Shown here: one piece after another, positions 42,235-53,434 of the stretch
How positions within the stretch are numbered: the first letter of the stretch is position 1
Layout: each line of letters opens with the position of its first letter
Assembly (NCBI RefSeq): GCF_000281045.1
Contig: NW_008246085.1
Location: 536,246-600,245, forward strand
Source: Saprolegnia diclina VS20
Lineage: Eukaryota > Oomycota > Saprolegniomycetes > Saprolegniales > Saprolegniaceae
Length of the DNA stretch: 64,000 bases
Direction of reading: 5' to 3'
Position numbers and translations under genes: made by a program
Notes under the pieces: model-generated
What the model was told of the DNA's origin: nothing
What the model saw: only the letters and a program-made list of their open reading frames with translations
Databases searched by the model: none

Positions 42235-45200
42235 CTATCGCCGTCCTAGCTGCAACCGGCGCTCCAACTCGTCGGCTTTGGCTTCCAGCGCTGCATTCTT
42301 GTCGGTCCACTGGACCATCTAGACATGGGCGTGAGCTTCCATGGGCCATTCAGAAACCTACAGCGGCAACGTAGCGCGCTTTCTCTTCTTGGAGCTCGTT
42401 TCGGGCGCGGTCGGTCCGAACCGCCTTGAGCTCGTCTTGCAGGTCCCGGATCCGCGCTTCGTACGTAGCCTTCATCGCTTGCATCTCCCGTGTTAGCGCC
42501 ATGGCGTACGTGTCCGTATCGGGCACAGCCGTCTGCAGCTGCTGGACGACCGGCGCAGTTCTCTGCCCCGCCGCGATCGCATCTGAGAACGGGGTCGTCG
42601 GTCGCCGCGGCTTGACGCCTGCAAGCTCCTCGAGGCGGTCCTTCATGTGCCGAAGCTGCCAGTCGACGGCCGCGCACGCGTCAACCACGCCTGCCCACTT
42701 GGTCGCGTCTTCCGCGCGCACGCCCAGGGCCAAGCGCTCGGTCATGGCTGCGACCACTTGCTTCAAAAGCTGCTTGTCCTCCATGATGCGCTGCGTCTCG
42801 ACATCGAGGTCGCGCTGCTGCTGGTCGTGTGCTCGCTTCTCCTGCGTCAGCAAGTGCTCCCTACGTATACATGCGCTTGTATCCGGAAAGCGTATGGTGT
42901 GACGTACAGGCCCGAGAGCTCGGACCGCAGTCGGTGGGCCGTCGTGCGGGCTTCGTGCAGCGCCGTGGTGAGCGTGTCGATTTGGTTCCGAAGGGTCACG
43001 ACCGTCGCTCCTGCACCGTCGCGCTCTTTGGAGACGCGCACGAGGTGGTCCAGCGCCTCGTCTCGCTCGCGCATCGCGCCGTCCATCTCGCGCTTGTGGA
43101 AGCTGGTGATTTCAGCGCTCGCCTGCGCAACCTGCAGTGCTTTCGCCGCGTCCTCGTACTTGGTGCGCCACTGCGCGGCCGTCGCGTCCGCCTCGGCGAG
43201 CCGCTGCTTCCACACCGCGTGCGCCTTGTCGTCGACGTGGCTGCGCAGCAACGTGACTTCCTGCGTCAATTGCGCAATGTTGCGTGCTGCGCGCGCCTCC
43301 CGCTCCTCAAACGCGAGCTGGTCGGCGTCGCGCTGCCGCTTGCGCTCGGCCAAGCACAAGTTGGCTGTCTCGAGCTCGTCCGACACCGCTTTTGCATTCG
43401 CCAACGCGTGGGCGTGCAGCTCCTTCTCGTGGGCGAGCGCGAGGTCGCCTTGGTCTTGCGCGGCCTGGCACGCGGCCATGGCTTGAGCGAGAGCGGCCTC
43501 TAAGGCTGCGACTTTGGCCAAGTAGACGCCTTCGACTTCGTGGTGCACGTGGGCCCTCACGGTGCTCTCGGACGTCGACACTTGCAGCGCCACGAGCTCG
43601 CGCCGCATCGCCTCAAGCTGATGTTGGAGCGCGTTGGCTTCGTGAGCCTGGCGCTCGTGCTTTTGCCGCCACGTGGCCAGCGCCTCGTCGTGGACCAGAG
43701 CTGCTTGCTTGGCCGCGGCTGCGAGCTGGGCTTCCATCTCGCGGTGCCGCACGGCCATCGCATCAATGTTCTTGGCGTGCGCTGCCTCCAGCGTACGCAG
43801 CTCTCGGGCGTGAAGGGCCTGGATGGCCGAGCACTCGGCCGACCACTCGGCGCGCACGTCGTCGAGGCGGGTCGCTTGGGCTTTTTGGAGGTTGGACGTT
43901 GCTTGGGCGACGGCGGCCGCGCGTTGTGTGGCAGCAGTAGCCGCGTTGGCTTCGATCTGCGCGGTGAGCGTCCGCGCCGCCTTCTTCGCTTGCGCCAGCT
44001 CGGCTTTGAGCGACGAAAGTTGCGCTTGGCTAGCTGTGCGAGTAGTCTCTTCCTCGCCCATTGCGCACTCCAGCTTTCTCCGCAGCTCCGCTTGTGTCTG
44101 CTCGAGGGCGTGGAGAGATGTCTCTGCACGGCTTGCTCGTTCGTTGGCCGCCACAAGCTAAGAATGCACAGATGCGTCCCTCTACCTATGGGCGAGAGTG
44201 GCACCTGGTCGTTCAGCCGCGCGACGACGTCGGCGTGCGCTGTTTTCAACGCGTCGAGGTCCTTGCGCAAGGTGGTCTTGTCCGCTTGGAGCGCTTCGTG
44301 GGCCGCCACGAGACTATCGTAGGCGGATTGAAGGGCGTCGAGCTTGGCCGCCTCGTCGGCGCTGCGCTGGGCGCCACGCTTGAACGCCTCTTGCAAGACT
44401 GCCCAGCCAGCACCCGACGCATCCTTCTCCTTTGCGACCTATGAAATTGAGGAATTGAGAAATTGAGATTTGAGATTGAGGTGGCACCGTGGCAAGGGTG
44501 TCTTTGAAGAGCACGATTTCGTGCTCGAGGGTCGCAATGGTTGCGTCTTTGGCGCGCAACGTCGTCAGGAGCACGTGCTTCTCGGCGTCGTCTGCGAGGG
44601 CTTTTGTCTTGAGCGCCTAGCGCAGGCTAAACCCACGCAACTCTTGGGACCTGTTGGGGTACCTGGACCCGGCGCGCAAAAGCGAGGAAGCTCTCAAAGT
44701 AGAGGGTCGCTGGCGTCGACGCGCTCGGATGATGCGTCTCCACCGCTCCTCGGCCTTTGGCGTCAGCGTCGAGGAGCGAGCTGTTCATGACGAGGAGGAG
44801 GCCGTCCGAGAGCATCGTCTCCAGCGCGTGCTTTGTACTCTCGTCGAGGCCGTCGCACCGCGCGAGCTTGGCGGCCACGTCGTCGGGCACCGCGAGGTGG
44901 TCCCGGCGCTTCAAGAGCAGATGCGCATGCCCGCTCGAGAGCGCGTCCGGGTTACCGAGCAGCTGGTACACGCAGCGAATGTCGGCTTGCAGCTGCTGCA
45001 GGTACGCGCTCAGGGTCTCGGTCCGTTGCGGGCGACTCTCGCTCTCAAGTCGCGGGATCGACGCGGCTGCTGTGCTCGGGCGGGGCTTGAGCCGCGCGAC
45101 AGGCGCCGTCTCGTCCTCGTGGTTGTTGGAACGAAGGCTAGGCGTCAGAGAGACATCCGCAGGTCGCTGTCGCGGCTCTTGCATAGAGCGTCGCACGCTC

Positions 45201-45423
45201 GTGTGTGGCCTACACGCGCGTTGGCGGTGGCAGCGCAGCCAGAGAGGCCCTCGTACCGGGGCTTGGTCTTGCGGGCAGCATCTTCGTCGCGGTCGTCCTT
45301 GGGTTTTCTACGGACGTAGCGTGAGCAAGGACGACGCAAGCCCGAAGCGTACGCCGACGCCGGGTACAAGAAGTCGACGGCAAAGGGCTGCGTCGTCCGG
45401 CGGGGTGGCCGCCCATACTCCAT
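42235..45423 (-). CDS. long coiled-coil protein
   Basis: Seven exons: 45423-45216, 45177-44663, 44616-44488, 44438-44205, 44157-42908, 42860-42362 and 42318-42235, total 972 residues; all joins keep frame. The first 150 residues are basic and Pro/Arg-rich, then a helical region ('LSAYLQQLQADIRCVYQLLG'). From about residue 200 to the end the protein is almost continuous heptad-repeat coiled coil, very rich in Ala, Glu, Gln, Arg and Lys. This resembles centrosomal or basal-body and flagellar rod-type proteins; the neighbouring transition-zone gene TMEM216 makes a ciliary role attractive, but this is inference. No family is recognised. The intron at 44439-44487 is a run of CAATTTCTCAATTCC-like repeats. 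Confidence 0.8.
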
Positions 45424-45546
45424 TCTTCCCGGTCGGCGAAACCGCGCAGTGAACGTTACGCAAGCGATGACCGCCTCGTCCGAGATCGTAGGCCCGACTG
45501 CGATTCGACCGGCGTGCATTCAGTGGTGTAGCTCTCGTCGCTGCCC

Positions 45547-46062
45547 ATGGAGGTCCTCCTCTTCTTCAACCGATGGTTCACGCTGCTGTACGTGCTCTTG
45601 ACCGGCGCCATCTTCATCTACAAAGGTAAAGCTCGAGACGAGGCAGCTGGCGACGACGTCGACCACAGGCATGTACCTCCCGTACCCGCCGACGGGCGCC
45701 TACACTTGGGAAGTTGTCTTCCTCTGCCTCTACTACATCATCGATCGCACTCGCATCTTCCAGGGTCCGCGGCTCTCGTGGACGACATTGATGGAGCTGC
45801 GTAGCGTCCAAGGGCAACAAGACGGAGCAAGTCTTCCCGCTCGTGACGGCCTGTCTCTTGACGCTGCCCTGCGTCATCTCGCTCGCGTATTACATCAGCC
45901 TGCAGACCTACGTGTACGCCTGCTCACTGCGCCATGTCTGAGCGCCGGCGTAGGCTGCAGCTCGACGTCATTCTGAACGCGATTGGCCTCGTCTTCCTCG
46001 GGCTCGAGTCCATCTTTGGCCCGATCACGACCCTCCGCCTCTTGCGCGCAAGTCGATTTTAA
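45547..46062 (+). CDS. TMEM216: TMEM216 family ciliary transition-zone membrane protein
   Basis: Four exons: 45547-45625, 45669-45764, 45805-45913 and 45954-46062 (introns of 40-43 nt), 130 residues. Four predicted membrane helices. Family signatures are 'EVLLFFNRWFTLLYVLLTGA', 'YKGMYLPYPPTG', 'CLYYIIDRTRIFQASKGNKT', and, across the last splice, 'ISLQTYVLQLDVILNAIGLV', all matching animal TMEM216 ('YKGVLLPYP', 'FGTKGN', 'LQTYVLRLEVIMNSI'). TMEM216 belongs to the MKS module at the ciliary gate; human mutations cause Joubert and Meckel syndromes. Its presence indicates a flagellated stage. The gene is convergent with the purine enzyme, 40 bases apart. Confidence 0.92.
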
Positions 46063-46102
46063 CCGACTAAAGATACAATACAAAAGGATTCAAGTACATT
46101 AG

Positions 46103-49100
46103 TTACTGCAGAGCGCCGTGGATGACGACCTGCGACCCGCTGCGCGACGTGACGCGGCCCAAGCTCAGGACGGCCTCGGGGCTCAGCGCGGCCTTGACCT
46201 GCGCCTCGTGCTCGGGCGCCACGATCAGCACCATGCCAATGCCGCAGTTGAACGTCCGGGTCAGCTCCGCATCCGAGATATGGCCGGCCGACTGGAGCCA
46301 CTTGAAGACGGGCGGAAGGCGCCAGCTCGACGCCGCCAGCTCCACCGCGAGGTCGTCCGAGAGCACGCGCGGAATGTTCTCAAGGAGACCGCCGCCCGTG
46401 ATGTGGGCCAGCGCACGGATGTAGCCCTTCTGCAGCAACGGCGACAGCAGCGAGACGTAGATGCGCGTCGGCGTCAAGAGCGCGTCACCGAGCGTCTTGG
46501 CCGCGTCATACGGACACGGACTCGCGTAGTTGAGACCCGCGCGGTCGACGACCTTGCGCACGAGCGAGAAGCCGTTCGAGTGAACACCGGCGCTCGCAAG
46601 GCCGAGGACAACATCGCCGACCCGCGCCGGCAGCGGCAGGAGCGACTTCTTGTGGGCGGCGCCGACGCAAAAGCCCGCCACGTCGTACTCGCCAGGCGCG
46701 TACATGGACGGCATCTCGGCCGTCTCGCCCCCAATGAGCCCGCACTTGGACTGGCGGCAGCCCTCGGCGATGCCCTTGACGACTTCGGTCGCCGCATGCA
46801 CATCGAGCGCGCCGGTGGCAAAGTAGTCGAGGAAGAGAAGCGGCTCAGCGCCCTGGACGAGGAGGTCGTTGACGCACATGGCGACGAGGTCGATGCCGAT
46901 CGTGTCGTGCTTGTTCATCGCGTGGGCGATCTTGAGCTTGGTGCCGACGCCGTCTGTGCACGCAACAAGGACCGTGTCGGCGCCGTAGCCCGCGGCTTGG
47001 AGGTCAAAGAGGCCGCCAAAGCCGCCGAGGTCGGCGTCGCACCCGGGCCGGACCGTCGACTTGCAGAGCGGCTTGATCGCTTGCACAAGCGCGTTGCCTG
47101 CGTCGATGCTGACGCCGGCGTCAGCGTACGTGAGGCGCGTCGGCGTACCGAGCGTGCCCATGTACATGGCGACCTGCTGGCGCTTGATCGCAAAGAAAAA
47201 CGCGTCGCCTTCGAGCGGCTGCACACGCGCCTTGAGCGTCTCGGCCGTGTCGGTCGACAGCACCGGGCACTTGAGCTGGACCGCGATCGGGCCGGCGTCG
47301 ACCTCGGGCGTCACATAGTGGACCGTGCAGCCCGAGCTTGTCTTCTTTGCATCGAGCACGGCTTGGTGCACGGCGAGGTCCATGCCGCCGGCGAAATCGG
47401 GCAGCAGCGACGGGTGGACGTTCAAGACGCGGTTCGCCCAGCGCTCGCAGAACGACGCCGAGAGGATACGCATGTAGCCGATGCAGAGGACCAAGTCGAC
47501 CTTTTTGCTATCAAGAAGCGACGTCACTTCGGCGTCGAACGCGTCGCGGGTCTTGCCCTTGCTGCCGACAGCGATGCCAGGAATCTTGTGAGTCTTTGCG
47601 CGCTCGAGGATGCCGGCCGCCGCCTTGTTGCTCACAATGATCTCGACCGACGCATTGAGGTCGCCGGCCGCGATCGCGTCCAAAATCGGTTGCAGTGACG
47701 AGCCGCGCGTCGACCCGAGCACGCCGAGCTTGATGGGCGGGCACGAGTGCAAGAGCCCTTTGTGGCCAATGTCGGACCGGAACTGGTGGCCCTCGAACGC
47801 AATCTTGGAGACGCCGACGTACGCCTGCGCGATCGCGTCCTTCATCGTCGGCGCAACCGCCGTCACAGTGAGCACGCGGCCGCCCGAGGTCACGAGCGCC
47901 CCGTCCTTGAGCGCCGTGCCGGCATGGAAGACGTTGGTGTTGGGGAGCGCGTTGGCTGCAGCGACGCCTGCGATGACCTTGCCCTTCGGGTAGCTGTCCG
48001 GGTAGCCCTGCGACGCCATGACGACGGTCGCTGCCGACGCGTCCTTCCAGAGCACCATGGCCGGGTCGAGCTTGCCGTGGCAACACGCGAGGAAGATCTC
48101 GACGAGATCGCTGTTCAGAAGCGGGAGCACGACTTCGGTCTCGGGGTCGCCAAAGCGCGCGTTGTACTCGACGATCTTCGGGCCCTTGGGCGTGAGCATG
48201 AAGCCCGTGAAGAGGCAGCCGACGAACGGGTTGCCCTCGGCGGCCATGGCCGCAATCGACTGTTCGACGATCGCAATGCACTCGCGCTTGGCGGCGCCGT
48301 GGAAGCACGGCGCCGGCGCGTAGACACCCATGCCGCCCGTGTTGGGGCCCTGGTCGTTGTCAAAGATACGCTTGTGGTCCTGCGCGCCCGGCATCGTCAC
48401 GACGGTATGGCCGTCGCTAAAGGCGAGGAGCGAGACCTCTTCGCCCGTCATAAACTCCTCGATGACGACCTCGTCGCCCGCCGACCCGAACGCGCGGTCG
48501 ACCATGACCTCGCGCAGCGCGGCGTGCGTCTCTTCCTTCGTCGTCGGGATGAGCACGCCTTTGCCGGCGGCAATGCCCGACGCCTTGATGACGACGCGGT
48601 AGTCGATGCTGTCGATATACGCCTTGGCCTCGTTGTACGAGGTAAAGTTGCGGAAGGTCGCGGTCGGAATGTTGTGGCGCGCCATAAAGTCCTTCGAGAA
48701 CGCCTTGGAGCCCTCGAGCTGGGCCGCCTTCGCGCTCGGGCCGAACGTCGGGATGCCAGCTGCGTTGAACTTGTCGGCGAGGCCGTCGACGAGCGGCGCC
48801 TCGGGCCCGACGACGCACAGCGTCACGTTCTTTTCGCGGCAAAATACAATGAGCGCCTCGTGGTCTTCCTGCGCGATCGCGACCGACGAGATCTTGTCGC
48901 CGTTCGTACCGCCATTGCCCGGCGCGACGTACACGTGCTTGGCTTGCGGCGACTGCGCGAGTTTCCACGCGAGCGCGTGTTCGCGGCCACCGCTGCCGAC
49001 GAGCAAGATCGAGTGCTGCTTGACTTCGGGCTGGAGGAGCTCGACCGCGCGGGCATCGACAGCGGAGAAGGCGCGGAATGCCTTCTGGGCAAGCGCTTTG

Positions 49101-49501
49101 CGCTCGTTGAGCGAGTAGGCCAGCGCACCACCTTGCGAGACCTTGCTGGCCACGACAGCATAGTCGCTTGGCGACGTGACAACGGCGATCGTCTCGTACG
49201 CCCAGGCCGCCGAGCGGACAAAGGCGTGGCAGCCAAGGCCCCACGCCTTGAGCGCGGCCTCGTCGTTCGTCTGCGGCACGAACGCAAGCACAAGGCTGAT
49301 GGGCGCGGCGAGAAGGTCCTGCGCCTCGTGCGGCGTCGCAATGTGCACATGCGGGATCTTGGCCTGCACGACTTGGGCGCGCCATGCCGAGGACGAAAGC
49401 ACCGTGATGCGCATGCCGCCTTGCTGCAGCGTCTTGAGGAGCTCGAGGGCCTGCGCGGCCTCGGCGGCCGACGGCGCACCACACGTCACGACTACGGCCA
49501 T
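46103..49501 (-). CDS. trifunctional purine biosynthesis enzyme (GARS-GARTF-AIRS order) with N-terminal extension
   Basis: Single exon, 1132 residues from ATG 49501. Residues about 165-590 are GAR synthetase (PurD: '[20 protein letters not shown]', '[16 protein letters not shown]', '[17 protein letters not shown]'). About 600-800 is GAR formyltransferase (PurN: '[19 protein letters not shown]', '[13 protein letters not shown]', '[13 protein letters not shown]', with the catalytic Asn-His and Asp). About 810-1130 is AIR synthetase (PurM: '[14 protein letters not shown]', '[13 protein letters not shown]', '[20 protein letters not shown]'). Together these are steps 2, 3 and 5 of IMP synthesis. 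In animals the order is GARS-AIRS-GARTF, so the last two domains are exchanged here. The first about 160 residues look Rossmann-like, faintly PurE-like, and are unassigned. Confidence 0.95.
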   Translation of the reverse strand: MAVVVTCGAPSAAEAAQALELLKTLQQGGMRITVLSSSAWRAQVVQAKIPHVHIATPHEAQDLLAAPISLVLAFVPQTNDEAALKAWGLGCHAFVRSAAWAYETIAVVTSPSDYAVVASKVSQGGALAYSLNERKALAQKAFRAFSAVDARAVELLQPEVKQHSILLVGSGGREHALAWKLAQSPQAKHVYVAPGNGGTNGDKISSVAIAQEDHEALIVFCREKNVTLCVVGPEAPLVDGLADKFNAAGIPTFGPSAKAAQLEGSKAFSKDFMARHNIPTATFRNFTSYNEAKAYIDSIDYRVVIKASGIAAGKGVLIPTTKEETHAALREVMVDRAFGSAGDEVVIEEFMTGEEVSLLAFSDGHTVVTMPGAQDHKRIFDNDQGPNTGGMGVYAPAPCFHGAAKRECIAIVEQSIAAMAAEGNPFVGCLFTGFMLTPKGPKIVEYNARFGDPETEVVLPLLNSDLVEIFLACCHGKLDPAMVLWKDASAATVVMASQGYPDSYPKGKVIAGVAAANALPNTNVFHAGTALKDGALVTSGGRVLTVTAVAPTMKDAIAQAYVGVSKIAFEGHQFRSDIGHKGLLHSCPPIKLGVLGSTRGSSLQPILDAIAAGDLNASVEIIVSNKAAAGILERAKTHKIPGIAVGSKGKTRDAFDAEVTSLLDSKKVDLVLCIGYMRILSASFCERWANRVLNVHPSLLPDFAGGMDLAVHQAVLDAKKTSSGCTVHYVTPEVDAGPIAVQLKCPVLSTDTAETLKARVQPLEGDAFFFAIKRQQVAMYMGTLGTPTRLTYADAGVSIDAGNALVQAIKPLCKSTVRPGCDADLGGFGGLFDLQAAGYGADTVLVACTDGVGTKLKIAHAMNKHDTIGIDLVAMCVNDLLVQGAEPLLFLDYFATGALDVHAATEVVKGIAEGCRQSKCGLIGGETAEMPSMYAPGEYDVAGFCVGAAHKKSLLPLPARVGDVVLGLASAGVHSNGFSLVRKVVDRAGLNYASPCPYDAAKTLGDALLTPTRIYVSLLSPLLQKGYIRALAHITGGGLLENIPRVLSDDLAVELAASSWRLPPVFKWLQSAGHISDAELTRTFNCGIGMVLIVAPEHEAQVKAALSPEAVLSLGRVTSRSGSQVVIHGALQ

Positions 49502-49544
49502 CTTGCTCAGCTCGGTATCTTTTGGGATCTGGGCCACGAACGCC

Positions 49545-49556
49545 GCATCCGGATGG
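49545..49556 (-). promoter_or_regulatory. GCATCCGGATGG element upstream of the purine enzyme
   Basis: About 45-55 bases before the ATG at 49501 on the minus strand. Confidence 0.5.
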
Positions 49557-49946
49557 CCACATCCTTGTTTGTGCAACAGCCTGAAAGTTTTTTATTCGAC
49601 AATTCAATTCCCATACAAACCTTCCGTCATAAAATACACTACGTGGCACCGCGCGAGGCCGATTTCTGATGATTGTGTCAACAGCGACCGTCGCCAGCGA
49701 TCTCGGGTCGTGACGCAGACGCCAGAGGATCGACGATGCGCACGCCTTCTCCTTCACGCCGTACGTACCGTACTCCGCAAAGGACTGTCACGGTGATGTC
49801 CCTGGTACGGAGCTTGCCGCCGTAGCGTGCGTGGGTTGCTCCCGCAGCCACTTTGTGCGGGTCCTCATGATGCTTAGCTACGCAGAAGACCTTGCGGCTC
49901 GTCGATTCAAGGTGCATACGAACAGAAGGGTGGTGGTATTAGAGGT

Positions 49947-50873
49947 TTATGCTGTGCGAAGCATGGGCGGCGCGGGCGGCTCGTTCGACGCCGGCGCCTC
50001 CGGCATGAACGTCACGTGCAGGGTGAACGACTTGCCGAGCTTGTCCCAATTGGTGAAGAACTTGCCCTCCGACTTGTCGACGTCGAGGTTGGGCACCTTG
50101 AACGCGATCGTCTCGTATGGCTCGCACGCAAAGAGGAGGTACTGGAAGTTCTTGTCCGCGACCTCGACACGCTGCTCAAAGGCCGACATGAAGCGGTGGC
50201 GCGGCTGGAGCCCGTCCATGACGTCCGGGTAAAAGATCTGGAAGAGGAGCATGCGCGCGCCTGTGTCCGGGTCCCGCTGCTTTGTCACTTTGTAGCCGGG
50301 CAGACCGATCTTGATGGTTCGGATGCGCTGGATCTCGGGCTTGGGCGGCGCTTGCACGTTGGCCGACGCTTCTGCAGCATCCTTGGCCGCTCGGCGCGCC
50401 AAGTTGGTCTGATGGCGCTTGCCCTGTGTATGGGCAAGGTAGTTTCCTTCGTTGCTGTGCAGCGTCAAGCACAATTTACACTCGAACGTGCCCAAGTGGT
50501 TCTTCAGAATGTACGGGTCCTTCGAGAGATCGACCGTCTCGAGCGCAAGCTTTCGCAGCCGCTCACGCCGGTCAATGTTGGCCTGTTGCTCCGAGGCCAC
50601 GCCGCCCGAGCCGGGCTTGGAGCCGACGCGGTTCTGGAAATCCATACCGCCCTTCAGTGCCATGGAGGCGGCGAGCGTCGAGCCGTGTGTGATGCAGTAG
50701 TCGTGGACAAAGTTGGTCTCGACGAGCAGCCGCGCGTTGAACGAGAGCTTAAAGAGCGCCGCGGGCACGCCCATGAGGCCGCTCACATGCGCCTTCACGG
50801 CCGCAATCGAGTCGGTTGCCTGCGCCACGACATGCAGTTCCTTCGGGCCAAGACCACGCACGAAGAGGTCCAT
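49947..50873 (-). CDS. SF3A2: ubiquitin-like domain fused to splicing factor SF3A2
   Basis: Single exon, 308 residues. Residues 1-about 75 form a ubiquitin-like fold ('MDLFVRGLGPKELHVVAQ', 'AAVKAHVSGLMGVPAALFKL') and end in 'MALKGG'. The next residues, 'MDFQNRVGSKPGSGGVAS', are exactly where SF3A2 normally begins. The rest matches SF3A2/SAP62: 'RRERLRKLALETVDLSKDPY', the C2H2-type U1-like zinc finger 'CKLCLTLHSNEGNYLAHTQG', 'GLPGYKVTKQRDPDTGARML', 'RHRFMSAFEQRVE' and 'CEPYETIAFKVP'. It lacks the proline-rich tail of animal SF3A2. It is part of the U2 snRNP SF3a complex. The KGG/MDF junction suggests that the ubiquitin-like part is removed by a deubiquitinase after translation, as described for Sde2; this is inference. 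Confidence 0.93.
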   Translation of the reverse strand: MDLFVRGLGPKELHVVAQATDSIAAVKAHVSGLMGVPAALFKLSFNARLLVETNFVHDYCITHGSTLAASMALKGGMDFQNRVGSKPGSGGVASEQQANIDRRERLRKLALETVDLSKDPYILKNHLGTFECKLCLTLHSNEGNYLAHTQGKRHQTNLARRAAKDAAEASANVQAPPKPEIQRIRTIKIGLPGYKVTKQRDPDTGARMLLFQIFYPDVMDGLQPRHRFMSAFEQRVEVADKNFQYLLFACEPYETIAFKVPNLDVDKSEGKFFTNWDKLGKSFTLHVTFMPEAPASNEPPAPPMLRTA

Positions 50874-51616
50874 CGGTCGCCGTCCAAAAATCGGTTCGTG
50901 TGGTGCTCCCGGCAGCAGCCACTCTATAAATCGATAATATTAGATATGGCATGTTCTTTCAATACTCTCCAAATACATATAATCACCAACCTCTGGCAGT
51001 TAATAGAATGTGCTGGCGGCACCAGCGCGCAGAATGCTCTCTTCCATTGTCGAGCGCCACTGCAGGCGCATCGCAAAGGCGAGTGAATTCCGAGTCGTGG
51101 AGGAGACAAAGCCGACATCTTTACAATACCCAATCGATTCCACGAGCCAGATAAGCCAGCACGCCCCTTGCGCTGGCTTTGCACCGCCGGCGCTGCCAGG
51201 CTGAGCGCAAAAGGACTCGCAAATACCGCGTGCAGAGTGAACCAAGTAGCTCCGAGCGTCTCTGAATGAAAGCTCATCTCAACGAAGCACTCTACTGGTG
51301 GCCGTCTCGGCGGCAGCTCTCAGCGGTGCTTTGACGTGTCGGGCCCGGATTGGACAGCACCCGTCAGCGCTAATGTGTGGCCCACACTGGGGTACTCGAC
51401 GAGGCAGACTGCAGTTCGAAGGCGCCTATGACTTCTGCTAGCTCCGCGTTCCCCGCATTCCCAAGGGTGTACCATTGGACGCATCTTGCGAGCAATCTTC
51501 TGGACGACCACGCACAGAGCCACCAACTTCAACACGGTTATCCGGATGCGCCAGGTCAAATGCGCGGCGCGCATCCGGATGGCACAATTTTGCATTTGCG
51601 TCAACGACCAAGAGCG
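50874..51616. other. divergent intergenic region
   Basis: 743 bases between SF3A2 (minus) and the ARM-like gene (plus). The only clear structure is an opposed pair TTATCCGGATGCG (51538) and GCGCATCCGGATGG (51569). No coding ORF is supported. Confidence 0.4.
51538..51582 (+). promoter_or_regulatory. pair of ATCCGGAT elements upstream of ARM-like gene
   Basis: Two perfect ATCCGGAT palindromes about 30 bases apart and 40-75 bases before the start codon at 51617. Confidence 0.5.
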
Positions 51617-52245
51617 ATGGCTGCCGTGATTGCCGAAGCGCTGGCGATGATTCAGAGTCAGTCGCCGCTCCTGTCGGCCGACGGCCTCAGCAAGATGGGC
51701 CAGATTACCTTCAACCAGCGTACGCGCCGCGCGCGGCATGCACGTCATAACGTAACTTCGTAGCACTCCACAAGGTCGAGGCCGGCAAGCTCGGTGTGAT
51801 CTCCGCCATTGTTGAGGCCTTGAAGCGCTCGATCGACAACGGATCGATGCAAGAAGACGGCTGCCGCGTCTTGCGCAACATCGCCTTTCAGTGTGGTACA
51901 CGGCTTTCTTGCCATTCCATCTCGCGCCTGACGACTCTCCGCTAGAGTCCAATTTGAACCTTGTGCAGAGTCAGGGCGCGATCGCGGCCGTCGCCGAGGC
52001 TCTCAACCGCCACATGACCAACGACGCTGTTGTCGCCGAGGGTTTCTGGGCGCTCGTGGTCTTTTGCGCCAACCACCGTACGTCCTGGAGCTGTCGAGGT
52101 CGCCGTTTGCTCATGACGCCCCGTAGACGGCAACACGCTCGTGGCCAAAGCGCTGGTGCCCAACGTCGCTACGATCGCCGCGCACCACACGTCCAACGCA
52201 GAGATTCAGAAGAAGGCCATGTTCCTTGGCATGCTCTTTGCATAA
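51617..52245 (+). CDS. short Armadillo-like repeat protein
   Basis: Four exons: 51617-51719, 51764-51895, 51946-52077 and 52127-52245, 161 residues. Each of the middle exons encodes about one helical repeat of 44 residues: 'GKLGVISAIVEALKRSIDNG...CRVLRNIAF' and 'SQGAIAAVAEALNRH...FWALVVFCANH', the usual ARM pattern 'G-x-I-x-x-(L/V)-(L/V)...A-x-x-A-L-x-N(L/I)A'. The exon-per-repeat layout suggests expansion or loss by exon duplication. Upstream 5' exons cannot be ruled out, but the two promoter motifs before 51617 support it as the start. The function is unknown; such proteins usually act as protein-binding scaffolds. Confidence 0.7.
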
Positions 52246-52273
52246 TTGAACATCATTTTAGTCGCTGATAGAG

Positions 52274-53434
52274 TTATACCGCGCCGTAGCGACCCATGGA
52301 GTTCGCACGGCGCAGCTTGCCGTACGCAGGGTGGCGCAGCGGCGAGTGCAGAGTGTTGACTTCAAAGAGGCTGAGGACGCCGGACGCAAAAAGGGCCCAC
52401 GCGCCGGCTTGGAACGCCCGCATCGAGGTTGCATCCGCGACAAAGAGGTTGAGCGGGTCAATGAATTGCGTAAACGAGCACGTGAATAGGAGCAGAATGC
52501 CAAGCCAGCCGAGCCCTACGAGAAGTACTAAGCTTATGGTCAGCGACGACGATGCTACCGGTGACCCAAAAGTCGAGGAGTCCGAGTCGAATGACAAACC
52601 AGCGGTGAATGACCTCGACGTGCATGAGGTAAGCACTCATAAAGAGGCTAAAGTAGCCGACGAGACTCGGGACCCAGAACCCCCAAAAGATGCGGGGGTT
52701 CCCGCGCGTGAGGTTCACGACGCCAAACACGTTGAGTTCGTGCCGGCAGACAAAGCCGCGCGCTTGCAGAAGAAAGGCCCAGCCCAGAATGCCGAGCACG
52801 GCGCTCCAATAGTCGATGCGATACGGGTAGTACCCAAACCACTTCTTCTTGCGGCGCGACGGGAGGCCGTGGATATAGTCGTAGAGCCAAAGCTAAGAAC
52901 GTATGTGAGTACATGTGTCCTCGCAGATGATTGCTGGTGTACGTCGAGGTCGTGGCAGCAGTTGATGACCTCGAGGAACGTAAGAAGGTACGACGCAAAG
53001 AAGCTCGCCGCGCCCAACAAGAGTGGCAAATCGATCGTCTCGCGGACGAGCGAGAGCGGAAAGTCCGGCTGCGTCAAGTTCGAGTTGGTTTGAGTCGTCG
53101 CATGCGGATGGTACGCCGCCTCGTTGGCGCTTGCGTACAAGAAAAGCGCCGCACCCAGCACCGAGAGGAGCGCCGACCAGAAGCTCCACGAGTGAAGCAG
53201 CCAGTGGCGCGGCGCAGTCGGGTCCAGCGCCATGTGCAGCGTGCGAAACGTCTTGCGATGGACGCGCGAGCTCCAGAGGAGGCGCGTGTCGTCGCCGACC
53301 GAGTAAAAGTCGATGAGCGTCGGCGAGAAGCACTCGACGCCGTAGAAGATTGGCTTGGCCCGCTCGTGGCGGGGCACGAGCAGCAGCTGCGACGGCGACT
53401 TGGTCAGCCGGGTGCGCTCGGCCTCGGTCATCAT
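52274..53434 (-). CDS. multi-pass membrane protein of unknown family
   Basis: Three exons: 53434-52943, 52892-52559 and 52515-52274, 355 residues, all joins in frame. About seven hydrophobic segments are visible: 'HSWSFWSALLSVLGAALFLY', 'TIDLPLLLGAASFFASYLLTF', 'YWSAVLGILGWAFLLQARGF', 'RIFWGFWVPSLVGYFSLFMS', 'WFVIRLGLLDFWVT', 'LGWLGILLLFTCSFTQF' and 'AFQAGAWALFASGVLSLFEV'. The sequence 'LDLWLYDYIHGLPSRRKKKW' lies in a cytosolic loop. I do not recognise the family. The C-terminus is short and basic. The gene is convergent with the ARM-like gene (28 bases between stops). Confidence 0.7.
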
